64,000 bases of DNA from Glycine soja (Eukaryota; Streptophyta; Magnoliopsida; Fabales; Fabaceae), in the NCBI RefSeq assembly GCF_004193775.1, contig NC_041002.1, positions 4,575,261 to 4,639,260 on the forward strand, given 5' to 3'. Position 1 is the stretch's first letter. The number at the start of each line of letters is the position of its first letter. Positions 1 to 10,715 of the stretch are shown here, piece by piece. The notes under the pieces were generated by a model, which did not search any database, had not been told where the DNA came from, and saw only the letters and a list, made by a program, of their open reading frames with translations. A program made the translations under genes and the position numbers.

Positions 1-660
1 ATAATAATGATATATATCATTGAAACTGTCTACAATTGAATGCTCGACCCGTTGACCATGGTCCAGGTCAAATTACATCACCCAGTTCCATTTTCATCAT
101 AATTCAGAAGGAATATAACAACAATAATACATGTATATATAAATATTAAATAAAAATACTCATATAGTATTTACATTAAAAAATGTATTATCAATTTCTT
201 TGTATTACAAATCTTTTATAAAAAAAAAGTGCACCATAGATCATTTACTAGATATAATATTCGTGTGTGACACAAATTTATTTGAAGGTGAAAATAATTA
301 AATATGTAAAAAGAATATGGTTCGGATTGGTTTGACTAATTTTTTGTTGGGTTCAACTTTAAAAATAATAAATAAAATTGAATCAAACTACAAAAATAAT
401 ATATTTTTTAGTAGTTAAGTATAATTTTTAAATTTAGATATGATTAATTTTCATTTACTTTACTAGTTTAATAATTTAAAATGGTTAGCTTCCATTTTCT
501 ATTATCCTATAACCAAAATATGACAAAGAGCTTCCTTTTAAAAACCCTCCTATTGTTCCTCATCACAAAGAGCTTCTATAATCCTCCTGTTGTTCCTAAT
601 CTAGAAGCGAGACAAGCTCATAATGATTTGAGGATAAGAGGAGTAAAAGTAGATTGGACC
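1..660. other. AT-rich intergenic DNA, no gene seen
   Basis: I see no coding similarity, RNA gene or clear element here. A 62-codon open frame at 481-669 has low-complexity hydrophobic composition and no recognisable motif, so I treat it as chance. Confidence 0.6.
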
Positions 661-1660
661 ATCATTTAAACAAGACATTTATATTTTACACCTCCCTAAT
701 TGCATCTTGCACCTCCCATTTTTAAAAACCTCAACCTACCCCTTTTATCTTCTTTCCCTTCTTCCTCCTGCAGACCTTTCTATTTGTTCTTCTCTTCTTC
801 CCACAGCACACCCGCTTTCCAATGCTAGAGGTTCCAACTAAAGTCTTCTTCCAACTACGCCAGAGGTTCCAACACTCTCCTCCTCCAACTCTCCACACCA
901 GGTACATTTTAGCACAGAAATCCTATATCTCCCCCTTTTTGTTTCCAGAATGACCCTTCTAGAAAAAAAAATCGGAACACCTATTCTAGAAGTAATTCCT
1001 TTTTAGAAAGGTTGTTCTAGAATCTTTCTTTCTTCTAGAAAGGCTTGTTCATAACACCTTTATGGAAGCCAAAAATTCATTCCAGAAAGCCTATTCCAGA
1101 ATGCAGGTGTTTCTTCCAGAGTGGGTTTTCCGTCATCCCAGTAATACTTTCTGGAACACCCTTTACCGAATCTCATTCTTGAAATTTTAGCTTCCAAAAT
1201 GAACATTCCAGAAAAAGGTTTTCTAGAACACCTTTTCTGGAAGCTTATCCTTTTTGAAAAGCCTATTTCAGAATGTACTTGTTGCTTCTAGAAAGGCCTT
1301 TCTAAAACACCTTTTCCTGCTAATGGAAACACTATTCCGGAAGCATTTTTTGGTTATGGAATGGTCCTTTCGGAAACTGTTTAACAGATAATTAAATTTG
1401 ATTTAGTAATTTTTTTTATTTTCCTGATGCATTAAAGTTGTTGAATGCATTTAACATGGTGTTCTTCAAGGATAGTACGTACAAAACCAACTAGGCCGAG
1501 GGAGGGAGGTGATTGGCTTTTGAGGGAGGGAGATGTTAGGGTTGGGGAAAGAGCCCTATTTCATTAAGGGTATTATGATAATTTCAAGTGGAAGAGGGAG
1601 GTGTAGGATATAGACAAGGAGGTTTAGGATTCAAGTTCTTTTGAACAAGCAGTGGCCTAA
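660..1660. repeat. possible non-autonomous element with cacctccct/gggaggtg ends
   Basis: A pyrimidine-rich block with cacctccct starts near 690, and its purine-rich complement (gggaggtgtagg) appears near 1595-1615. The two lie in opposite orientation about 900 bp apart, and the TTCnnGAA array sits between them. This could be a non-autonomous DNA element with degenerate inverted ends. I could not place exact termini or a target duplication, so the boundaries are tentative. Confidence 0.25.
940..1380. repeat. degenerate array of TTCnnGAA palindromes
   Basis: In about 440 bp there are roughly fifteen occurrences of TTCTAGAA, TTCCAGAA, TTCCGGAA or close variants, spaced irregularly at about 15-40 bp. 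Many are followed by an AACACC-like stretch. This looks like a diverged minisatellite. The motif equals the two-unit core of a heat-shock element, but regular three-unit nGAAnnTTCnnGAAn sites are not obvious. Similar motifs recur at about 6750-6835. Confidence 0.6.
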
Positions 1661-1994
1661 GCTACCAACATATGGGCCTTATCAAACCGAATTGTTGGCT
1701 ATGCCATCATACTCACCTTGCCTAGTTTTGATGGCAAAAAAAAAATCCAAAATTAAAATGTTGAATGAACAATGTTTACGAAAGTAAATAGCATAATTAT
1801 GTAAATTATTGAATTTTATATAAATATTAAAGTTTTACAATGAATATGATATTACAGTAAAATCTCTATACATCAAAGTGAAGGCTTAGAGAAATAGTTT
1901 TATTCCTTTAACAAACTTGGCACAACACAAGTAGTTGTCTTTTTCCTTTTTTCTTCTTCCTTTTTTAATCTTTAACAAGTTTTATTGAAGTAGT

Positions 1995-2610
1995 AGGATA
2001 TGTCTAACCCGCGCAGCTATCCAATCCAACTTAACTCAATTATATTTTTGTAGGTTAGGTTGGATCATTGTAGGATTTGATTATTTTAGTTCACCCATTA
2101 GAATTGGATTGGGTAACAACTAATAAGTTCATGATTTCCAAACTCGATCAAACTTAATCTAACCCAACTACATAATAATTATATAATAAAAAAATAGTAA
2201 TTATTTAATTCTTTCTATGTTAAAGATTGTGAATAATAAAAGGTGAAAAAAAACCTTACTCTCTAATTCGTGTTTACTCGCAAGTCGCAACAATTTATTT
2301 TGGCTTTAGATATTGACTCAATATAGTAATTGCAACTTGTAAAATAATGACAATTAATATTAATTGTTGGCTTTATAAGAAATAAGAAGCAATATTGAAT
2401 TACTAATTTTTAAGTATTTTTTGTTAAAAGGTTAAAGAGATAAAAAATAATAATTTAATTACTCAACCCAATAGCCCAACCCAACCTAATTGAGGTCGAA
2501 CTGGGTTAGATTAAGTTGCTTAAAAAAGGTAAATCCAACCCAACCTAACTAAGTTTAATTTGGTTAGAAAATAGACTAAACTCAACCCTAAAAATAATTA
2601 CTTACAGCCT
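1995..2610. repeat. CCAACCCAACCTAA-rich repeat, probably a DNA-transposon fragment
   Basis: GTTAGGTTGG-type motifs near 2045-2110 face CCAACCCAACCTAA motifs near 2465-2545, an inverted arrangement around an AT-rich centre. CCCGCGCA occurs at the left edge (about 2009). Such repeats are common in plant non-autonomous DNA elements. No target duplication was found and no protein is encoded. Confidence 0.35.
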
Positions 2611-3040
2611 TATTAATTTCCATGATTTGTTTAAGATGATAGGTTTGATTCCATTTTTGTTTCGCAATCCGATCTCGTTTAGTTTAGGTTTTGGGTTACA
2701 ACTTTGTAAAATCAAAAAATCCAACTCGAACCTATTGCTTTCATCACTTTCTTTGTTAACTGCTTCTTCTTCCCTTATTTCTTTGATAACCTTTTCACAC
2801 CTACACAACATAGTGTGAGTTGTCACCGAGGTCTTCGATTTTTAGATATTTGTCTTTGATCTTTATCTTGGCTCTCATATCTCAAATCTTGCTTCATTTT
2901 GCTATTGATAGTGACCATTAGGTTTTCAAATCTTACCCATCATGTCTCAGATTTTGTCGTTGCCAACATTTTCTTATATTTCCTTGAGACAAAATTAAAT
3001 AAACTGAATAAGTTACTAATTGTCACATAAACAATAGAAA
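2610..3040. other. intergenic or hAT-flanking DNA
   Basis: The open frames on both strands at 2602-2826 overlap each other and have no recognisable domain. The segment may include the decayed downstream part of the minus-strand hAT transposase, whose DUF659-coding exon seems to end at a GTAAGA donor near 3060. I could not read further exons. Confidence 0.35.
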
Positions 3041-3043
3041 AAA

Positions 3044-3960
3044 TTAACAATTAAACACTCTTACCTGCCAAGACATAGTTTTCACTATTGTCGGCCACAA
3101 CTTCACAATCTTCCATTCTCCAATCTCTTCAACAAAAGAGTCAAAGAGTTCAAACAACTTCAACCCCTTCTTCATATACCCAAAACAATCAACACTCAAT
3201 ATAAACATCATCCCACTTGGACAATTGACCAATAAATTGGTCAATGTCTTATTCTTTTCATTTCTCGATGCATAAGACATGATAAAGAATTCATGTCAGG
3301 TTTACCATAATTTTCAATAGCTACAAACATCATCTTAAGGATTTTATAGAGCACACAACATTGAAATGAACTCATAACTATAGAAGAATCGAGCAACATA
3401 TTCATTACTATTAGCCTTTGCTTCTTTCATGGAAGCATCCCTTATGCTTGTTTACCTTTTAGTCATTGCAACTATGAGTTTATTTGATACTTCTAGACTT
3501 TTAAGCATATGCAAATCCATATGGTCTTTCACAATATTTCTCTTGATAACAAAAGCAAAGGTAGAACCTACTATTGAAGGTCTTTCCTATCCCTTATGTT
3601 GTAAATTTATTCTAATGTTTCTACCTCATCATCATCTTCATTTTTTTCAACTTAAATGTTGCATCATTGAGAACTTTCTTCTTCGCAGAAGCTTCCTTGA
3701 TTCAGAGCTAAATTGTATGTGAGATATTTTAGTAAGAATGAACATCTCCATTCACCCCTATTTGACGTCTCTTGGCTCTAGTTATTCCCTCAATTGTAGT
3801 CTTCAAACAAAAATCACATGTGACAACCTTTTTGGCATTAATGTCCTTCAAGGAATTCCATTCCCAAGCCATATCAACATTGTCATATACAAGTTTGACT
3901 AATGATAAACTAGTTGATAAAGTAACATTTCCAAGAATTAATTGTTCACTTGGTGACTAA
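3044..3960 (-). pseudogene. hAT transposase relic, copy A (BED finger plus DUF659)
   Basis: Read on the minus strand, a BED-type zinc-finger segment lies near 3750-3830, with a TCDFC cysteine pair. A DUF659 segment lies at 3044-3280, with the family's LVNCPSGMMF-like motif followed by an FELFDSFVEEIG-like helix. These are hallmarks of plant hAT transposases, which bind terminal repeats and cut and paste DNA in the nucleus. The copy is dead. The pieces lie in different frames with stops between them, the expected BED histidine position reads CGT (Arg) where copy B has CAT, and the C-terminal dimerisation region is not visible. The DUF659 piece ends at a plausible GTAAGA donor, suggesting an ancestral intron. 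No terminal repeats or target duplication were identified. Confidence 0.7.
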
Positions 3961-5365
3961 TATGATGTCATGATGAAAAATGGGTTTGAGAGAAAAAGAG
4001 AACAAAACAATAATGGTGAAAATAATTTAGAAGAAATAGGATAAAAATGATAAAATCTTAGAGGAAGTGTGAACTTAAAAAGAGGAACATGCAATGTTCA
4101 CATAAATGGAAAATAACAATTAATAGGAGGTATAGTAAGTAATAAAAAAGTTTAAAATATAAAAAATAATGAAAACAAAAACACTAACCTATGAACATCA
4201 CAATAGTTTCTGGTTTTGTTTTTTTTTTTTTTGTATCTTTGTTTTTCTTTTAAAGTTTTCGATCACTCACTTATGTCTCCTTATTAATTATTATATTTTC
4301 TATTTACGTGAACATTGTATATTCCCCATTTAAGTTCTTATTCTTCTCTTTGTTTTAATCATTTTTCTCCTATTTCTTCTTAATTTATCTCACCATTATT
4401 CTTAGTTATTTACTTTTTCTCCCAAACCATTTTTTCTTTTAACCAAAACATCATCGCATCCACCAAGTGAATAACTAACTCTTGGAAATGTTGCTTCATC
4501 AACCTTTTAAGCATTGGTCAAGCCTATAGGTGTCAACCTTGATTTTTCTTGGAAATAGAATTCCTTGAAGAACATTAACAATAAAAGGTTGTCACATGTA
4601 ATTTTTGTGTAAAGACTACAATGGAAGAATAACTAGAGCTAAGAGACATCAAATGGGGGTGAAGGGGGATGTTGGAGCTTGCCAAAAAAATCTTACCTAC
4701 AATCAAGCTTAAAGCCAAGGAAGCTTATGAGAAAAATAAATATTGTAAAAGATGCAACATTTGGGCTAAAAAAAAGATGATGAGGTAGAAGCATTGGAAG
4801 AACTTTACAATGTAGAAGATAAAAAAAAAAAAGGATCTACAACAAAATGTTCTACCTTTGTTCTTGTTGCCAAGGAATATTGTGAAACAACCTATGGATT
4901 TGCATATGCTTTACAATACTTTAGAAGTATCAAACAAATTGACAGTTGCAATGTCTAAAAGACAAATAAGCATAAAGGATCTTATATGAAAGAAGTAAGG
5001 GGTAAAAGTAATAAATACATTGCCTGATTCTTTTATAGGAATGAAATTCCTTTCAATATTACACACTCTAAAAGGTTCAAAGTGATGTTTGAAGCTCTTG
5101 GAAATTATGATTGAAACATCCAAGCTATCATGATTTGAGGATTCCTTTACTGAAAAATGAATTAGAGCTCACAAAAGAAATGCTCAAGCCACGAGATAAA
5201 GCAAACTCAATATAGATTCTTTATCATGTTTGATTCATGGACAGGTAGAAAGAATTGGACATTAATTTATTTATCGATCTATTGTCCAAGTGGGATGATG
5301 TTTATAAAGGGTGTTAATGGTCCTAAGTATATAAAGACAGGATCAAACCTACTTGAACTCTTCTA
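3140..5365. repeat. large imperfect inverted repeat formed by two hAT relics
   Basis: The left arm (about 3140-4170) and right arm (about 4250-5365) are reverse complements over several checked blocks. Examples are the CCCACTTGG/CCAAGTGGG block at about 3211/5285, the BED block at about 3790/4600, and the upstream block at about 4100/4290. The centre near 4200-4235 is a T-rich run. Identity looks like 75-85 percent by eye, with small indels. Both transposase 5' ends face the centre. Confidence 0.7.
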
Positions 5366-5414
5366 TTGTAGTTGCAATGGGTGTTTTTTGTGTAGCACAA
5401 AGGTGATGACTTGA
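4440..5414 (+). pseudogene. hAT transposase relic, copy B (BED finger plus DUF659)
   Basis: This is the plus-strand counterpart of copy A. The BED segment lies at about 4590-4670 and keeps a TCNFC pair and a CAT histidine codon, but a one-base loss near 4625-4640 shifts the frame. The DUF659 segment is at 5226-5365, with FDSWTGRKNWT and CPSGMMF motifs. The region between (about 4740-5220) matches the inverse of 3290-3560 of copy A, interrupted by A-rich tracts and stops. Similarity to copy A fades after about 5365. It is a non-functional transposase fragment, lying head to head with copy A. Confidence 0.7.
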
Positions 5415-5429
5415 CTATTCCATCACTAA

Positions 5430-6000
5430 ATAAATTAAGAAGTCTAAGTTAATAGCAACCAACTATAGTAGACATAAGAATAAACAGAAGTAGAGCAAGA
5501 GTGGAAATGAGGTGGAGGAGAAAAAGGAGAAGTAAAAAAATAGTTTCATTATTGTTTCCAGCTTTAATTTAAATTTGATATATTAACTGGGATTTGGCAA
5601 AAGTCAATTTGAACATTGACAACCACAATTTGAGATTCACATATGAGAAATGTTGTCAAACTCATAACTGGTAGGAGGAATGAAAAGGGGGTAAAAGATT
5701 GTATTACGACTTGTAAGAGTTATATGTATATATAAAAAAATATATTTATAGATATACACATACATAAAAAATAATATAGACAAGAAAAAAAGGGTAACTC
5801 ATAATATTAATAAAGCATAAAGTCATAACTCATAACATAACTTATAATAAGTTCAAATTACCTAAAACTAACAAACTAATGACTAGATCACTAGATAAAA
5901 GTCATTCAAAATAGATTCTTAAGTTATAAGTCACAACATAACTCATTATAAATTGAAATTACTTAATAAAAACACTATAGGCTAGGCCTAGAAGATCATT
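5430..6000. other. AT-rich intergenic DNA
   Basis: Nothing recognisable beyond simple A/T-rich sequence and a purine-rich patch at about 5490-5545. Confidence 0.5.
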
Positions 6001-6245
6001 CAAAGTTAAATCAAGATAGTCATCTTCCAAGCTATCTTCATCTTCCTCCTCATTAATAGCATATTCTCTACCTTCATCATCATCAACAATGGGAGGAACC
6101 TCCAAATCTTCCATAGGTGCACCCCAACACCTCCACCTCTAGCATTTTCTCCCAATTCAACTAGATGTCTTCATCTAAAGCATTTAGGTATGAATTTGCT
6201 TCATTCTCCACAATCCATTCATCATCAATGTTAAAGTCTTTTGCT
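6000..6245 (-). pseudogene. acidic protein-coding relic, possibly the C-terminal tail of a third hAT copy
   Basis: On the minus strand the block reads as acidic peptide pieces, with a DEWIVENEANSYL-like stretch followed by runs of D/E and a DDYLDLTLNDLL-like stretch, in shifted frames with a TAG between. Plant DUF659-type hAT transposases often end in a similar acidic tail after the dimerisation domain, and two hAT relics lie just to the left. The orientation does not fit copy B, so it would be a separate fragment. The assignment is inference from composition and context only. Confidence 0.3.
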
Positions 6246-6249
6246 TTCC

Positions 6250-8300
6250 TAACATCCTTCTTCTTCTTCAAAAATATTTATTTATTTATTATATAAAATA
6301 AGCATTTATCTTTTATATTATACAAGCTAAAATTTTAGTAATATACAAGTAAAAATAGTAATTTTATAGAGGTATTGGACATTACCGTGATTCCCTAAAT
6401 TGAACTCAAATGATTTGTTTTTTGGGAACAAAACCCAAATGATTGATGTGTGTTAAGAGTATGAACGAGAACATTAATAATAAGGCCATCAAAACTTTAA
6501 TTGGCAATGGAAAGAAAAATATTTCACTTGGGTGGATTGGTGGGTAATTGCTTTCTGCATCTCCTTTTTTTCTTCCTACACCCCAGAGGATAATAATACC
6601 CTTCTTGTTATCCAGTATCCCATTCCTCATCATGTAACTCTAATGCTCACCCCATTGCAAGCAACAAAAACCCCTTTCCCCATTCATCACCACTCAGTCA
6701 AAAGCCCCAACAAAGCGCAATGGAAGTCATATTACCCTCCATGATTATGAAACGGACATTTCAGAATAACTATACACTTTTAGAATAGACATTCCAGAAT
6801 ACAATTGTCTTGTTCCCTTATAACTTTTCTGGAAACCCCAACTTGTCTCGACATTGTGCCACCCACACTAATTTGCCCTGCACCGCCTCAACACCCCCTC
6901 GCTTCTCCACATCTTTGCACGACACCCTCAGCCTTTCTAAGCTCGAGATATCACATTCCCCTCTCTAGTTGCGGTGGTGGTGCAGGGTTGTTGGTGAAGG
7001 GCATTTGTGTGCATTTAGGTCTTTTTGGAGGTGCAGTAAGTAATAAGGGATGCTTGAAGCAATTTCTGGATTGGTGTCGTAAGTCGTAACTATGATTAGT
7101 CTGTTAGCAGTGAATGAAAGGGTTGGAGAGGAGCAGGAGAAATGACGTATAAGCCCAATTTAAGAATTTGGTTTAACAAAAATCTAGTTAAAGTGGGTTT
7201 AGGTAATAGAAATTGGACATCATGATTTTTATAATTGGTTTCAGGTCTTATTTTAAGTAGACGCAACTGAACCTAATATAGGATAATCTTTTTAAAATTT
7301 TAAAAACTTTTTAAAACATTAGTAAAATGTTTACAAGAATTTTTAATGTAATATATATTTCTTCAAAATCAATTGTTGATAATCTGAAACAAACATAAGT
7401 AAGAATTAGAAAGAACGTGAAAAAATTATTTTATTATTTGATAAATCATGATATTAAATTATAACTTTGATTTTAAAGATTTTCAGCTAGATAATTAAAA
7501 TTAATATTTTTTTATTAATTGATAAAATCGTGATATTAAATTATAATTTTGATTTTTAAAGACTTTCAAGTTTCAACTATATAAATTTAAATTAATAAAT
7601 CTAATTTCAATTTTATGATTAATTTCAAATATCAAACAAGCATTTTTAACATTTCAAATCCCAATAATATATTTCCCAAGTTTAAGAAAATTCATATCAA
7701 CCCGTTAGCTAGGTGTACTTCACGCAGCTAGCAATTTTTTCTATGGGTTTCTATATCACTTCCATTTATATATATATATATATAGATAAACCACTTTTCA
7801 TTTATGTTAGTGAAAGATCGATCTTGGAACATAAAATATTTGTAACATATTCTTTATATGTTTTGGACTGGCGGCTAAGCTTATATATAACGGGCATAAT
7901 ATATGATTACAAGTATTTTTGGTTCCACTAGTACATATTATGTAATTTTATCTGTAAAATTTGTATAAATTAATTAAGTTGCTTTATTTTTAAAAGAATA
8001 TCTACTGTTGACTTGGTGAAAGAAGATGGGAACGAGAAAAGATTATGGGTTTGAATTCTCCTTGTTAACAAATTAATGATTAATATTTATTCATAAAAAA
8101 ACTTTAAAAAAATAATAAAACAATATATTAAAAAATATGTCGAGGAGCATTGAAAATTATGTAAAAATACATTATAATTTTTTTAATAAAAAACTATTTT
8201 TTTTTTTAATTGATGTCTTTAATTAGAGTATGCATCACCATCAAGTTTGTAGATCAACTAATATAAGATTGTTCTAACTTAATGATCTCAAATTCAAATC
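6250..8300. other. intergenic DNA with minor repeats
   Basis: The block 6480-7130 is more GC-rich and carries a few TTCnnGAA motifs (about 6755-6835) like those at 940-1380, so it may be another copy of that repeat family. The open frames there (6532-6744, 6805-7089) have low-complexity Pro/His/Ser composition and no domain, and I regard them as chance. The remainder is AT-rich without coding signal. Confidence 0.45.
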
Positions 8301-8301
8301 C

Positions 8302-8304
<3 letters not shown>

Positions 8305-8339
<35 letters not shown>
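8305..8339. repeat. (TA)n microsatellite
   Basis: About 17 TA units. The flanking ATTCAAATCC just upstream resembles a degenerate pol III B box, but the evidence is too weak to call a SINE. Confidence 0.9.
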
Positions 8340-8340
<1 letters not shown>

Positions 8341-10636
8341 GAATGAAAAATTTTATCACCTATATAATCATCTTATCTTACTCAAATATGCTTGTGATTT
8401 ATAAAAAAAGTGTTTTATTATTAAAGTTTTTTTAAAAAAATAAGTAAATTTCATCTCTTATAAATTTACATCTACTTAAAATTCTTAAATTCTCATTCTT
8501 TTTACTAATTTATAAATTAAATTGTCCTTTACTCAAAAATCACCAAACAAAATATTACATTTCACCCAATGTTTTTTTTAAACCTTAATTTCACATCTTA
8601 TAAAATCCCTCAAATTGTATCAATATTTTTTACTAAAATTTTAAAACTATCTCAATCACAAAACCATCATAAACCCTTCAATATTTGGAAGAAATGAATA
8701 ATTTGAGGATTTTAAGTAAAGAATCGTGATAATTCAAATTTAAGCAATTTTAAGAATAGGAAAACTTAAATAACTAATAATATCAAAACGCACACAATCC
8801 AAATTAGGGAGTTTAACGTTGTATTTAAATGTTTAAAATAATAACCGAATCATTTTTAGCTAACAATTTGATGCTCATCTAATACCAGGCTCATAGATTA
8901 ACTAACCCAAAATTATTTCAAGTTTTCATGTCCTACCATGTTAAATATTTATAGAAAGAGAACTTTGTTAATCATAAATAATTTTATTTGTCTCAAACAT
9001 AATCTCAAATAATTATTTTAGTGAAGAATTAAAGATTTCTTTAAGAAGGAAGAACAATTATTATGCAACCCAAAAAAATTTTAAAGTTTAGATTTATAGA
9101 TTTTACCTTCACTTATATGATATTTAATTTTCTTATTTCTACATTTGAGATTTTATGTACTTATACTCCAACAACAATCGTAAAAAAAATAAAAGAAGAA
9201 AGGAAGACAATCAAGCAAGGATTCAAAGTCGTATATTCTGCCGTTCTTGCATAGCAGGGTCCTATATATATATATATGCAATGCTTCTCCAGCTAGATCT
9301 AGTGTACTGCTAATAGAAAACTACAAATAATATTAAAAATAATAATAACAAACGAGTGAAGCGACCAAGACCACCCACTCAAGCAACAATTCATTTACGT
9401 GAATCAAACTGCTAAGTTAATATTTCTGTTCCCAATAAATTGCGGCTTTTTCGGTCCTTTACACGTACACCTTTGGTAGTTTTGTTAGTACCTTCGTTAA
9501 GTTATAGTAGTTACTTACACAGCTATTTATTAATAAATTAAATGGCGTCTATCTTCATATATGTCGTTGAATATTTGATAAATAATAATATATTGAAATT
9601 TTTATAAAATTTTGTAAGAATCACATTGCTGTTTGACTTTGGCAGTTCTTCATGACTTCTTTCAAAAATATAGAAATGGTAGAATCTTTTAGTATATTTA
9701 ACTTTGTTAATGATTTCAATGTAACGTGTTAGAGAGTCACTGAGATAAACATATTTTTTTTAGCGAAAAAGATTAATATTTAAGTTGTAGTAAAGCCTAA
9801 ATTAAGCTAATTTGCCCGGCTAAGATCGAATTTCGTTTTGTTTGAACTTTTTTTAGAATAAAAAAAACTGAGTGACCACTTTATACACAACAGAACTCGT
9901 TGGATTCCTTTGAAGTTAGAAAAAAAATATGATTCATGTCATGATTTCAATTCACCTTAGGTTTACTTCACCCTGCACCAATCCTGTTCTACCCTACTAT
10001 AATCTTGTTAATTAATTAATACTATAGCAACGATAAAAAAAAAATTATGCTAGTCAAACAATGTCGTCACTTGAAACAAAATATGCCAGATGGTTATCTG
10101 CAGAATTTGATCTATTTCTGTTGGTGTGAAATATGGTACACACATTCAAGGGGTCTTTGCTTTGTCGAGAGGCAAATGTAAAATCTCATATATTCCGTTC
10201 ACACTTGAAATTAAGAGTTTAATATGATGGTATCAGCAAGAGAAATTAATGAATTGGGAGAGAGAGATACACAGAGGGAGAGAGTATATATTGATTATAA
10301 TGAACTCAATTAATGATCACACATACACTTGATGTTTTAACTCCAGACTATTGGACAATAAAAAACGACATAACTGTAATAATAATAAAATGTCTCAGAA
10401 GTCAGAAGCTCTCTAGTATCTACCACTCTGGTTATCCTACATAAAATGCAAGTCTTAATTAAACGTGCTTCGTTCTAGAGTGGAAAATATAATTAGTATC
10501 TAGCATACCATAATAACAACACTTAAATTATTACATCAAACTGCTGCAGGTGCATTATATTGATATATTGTATCGAAAGCAATTTGACTCTACTAAAGTT
10601 AAATTGCATATTTAGCCTCTGTGTTGGATCTGGAAG

Positions 10637-10637
<1 letters not shown>
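8340..10637. other. AT-rich intergenic DNA
   Basis: No coding similarity, RNA gene or clear transposon end was recognised. The open frame at 9063-9254 is low-complexity and unsupported. Confidence 0.5.

Positions 10638-10712
<75 letters not shown>
10638..10712. repeat. (TA)n microsatellite
   Basis: An uninterrupted TA run of about 37 units. Part of it translates as a Tyr-Ile repeat in a chance open frame. Confidence 0.95.

Positions 10713-10715
<3 letters not shown>

Noticed and set aside
481..669. 62-aa open frame
   Set aside because: Hydrophobic low-complexity chance frame in AT-rich DNA, with no domain, promoter or conservation that I can argue.
2602..2826. Open frames on both strands over the same bases
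   Set aside because: Mutually overlapping and without motifs. At least one must be a shadow, and neither is supported.
6805..7089. 94-aa Cys/Pro/His-rich frame
   Set aside because: Composition reflects a GC-richer repeat segment. It opens at a doubtful start and has no recognisable domain.
8220..8339. Possible tRNA-derived SINE (ATTCAAATCC B-box-like word followed by a TA tail)
   Set aside because: No convincing A box, target duplication or second copy could be found by eye.
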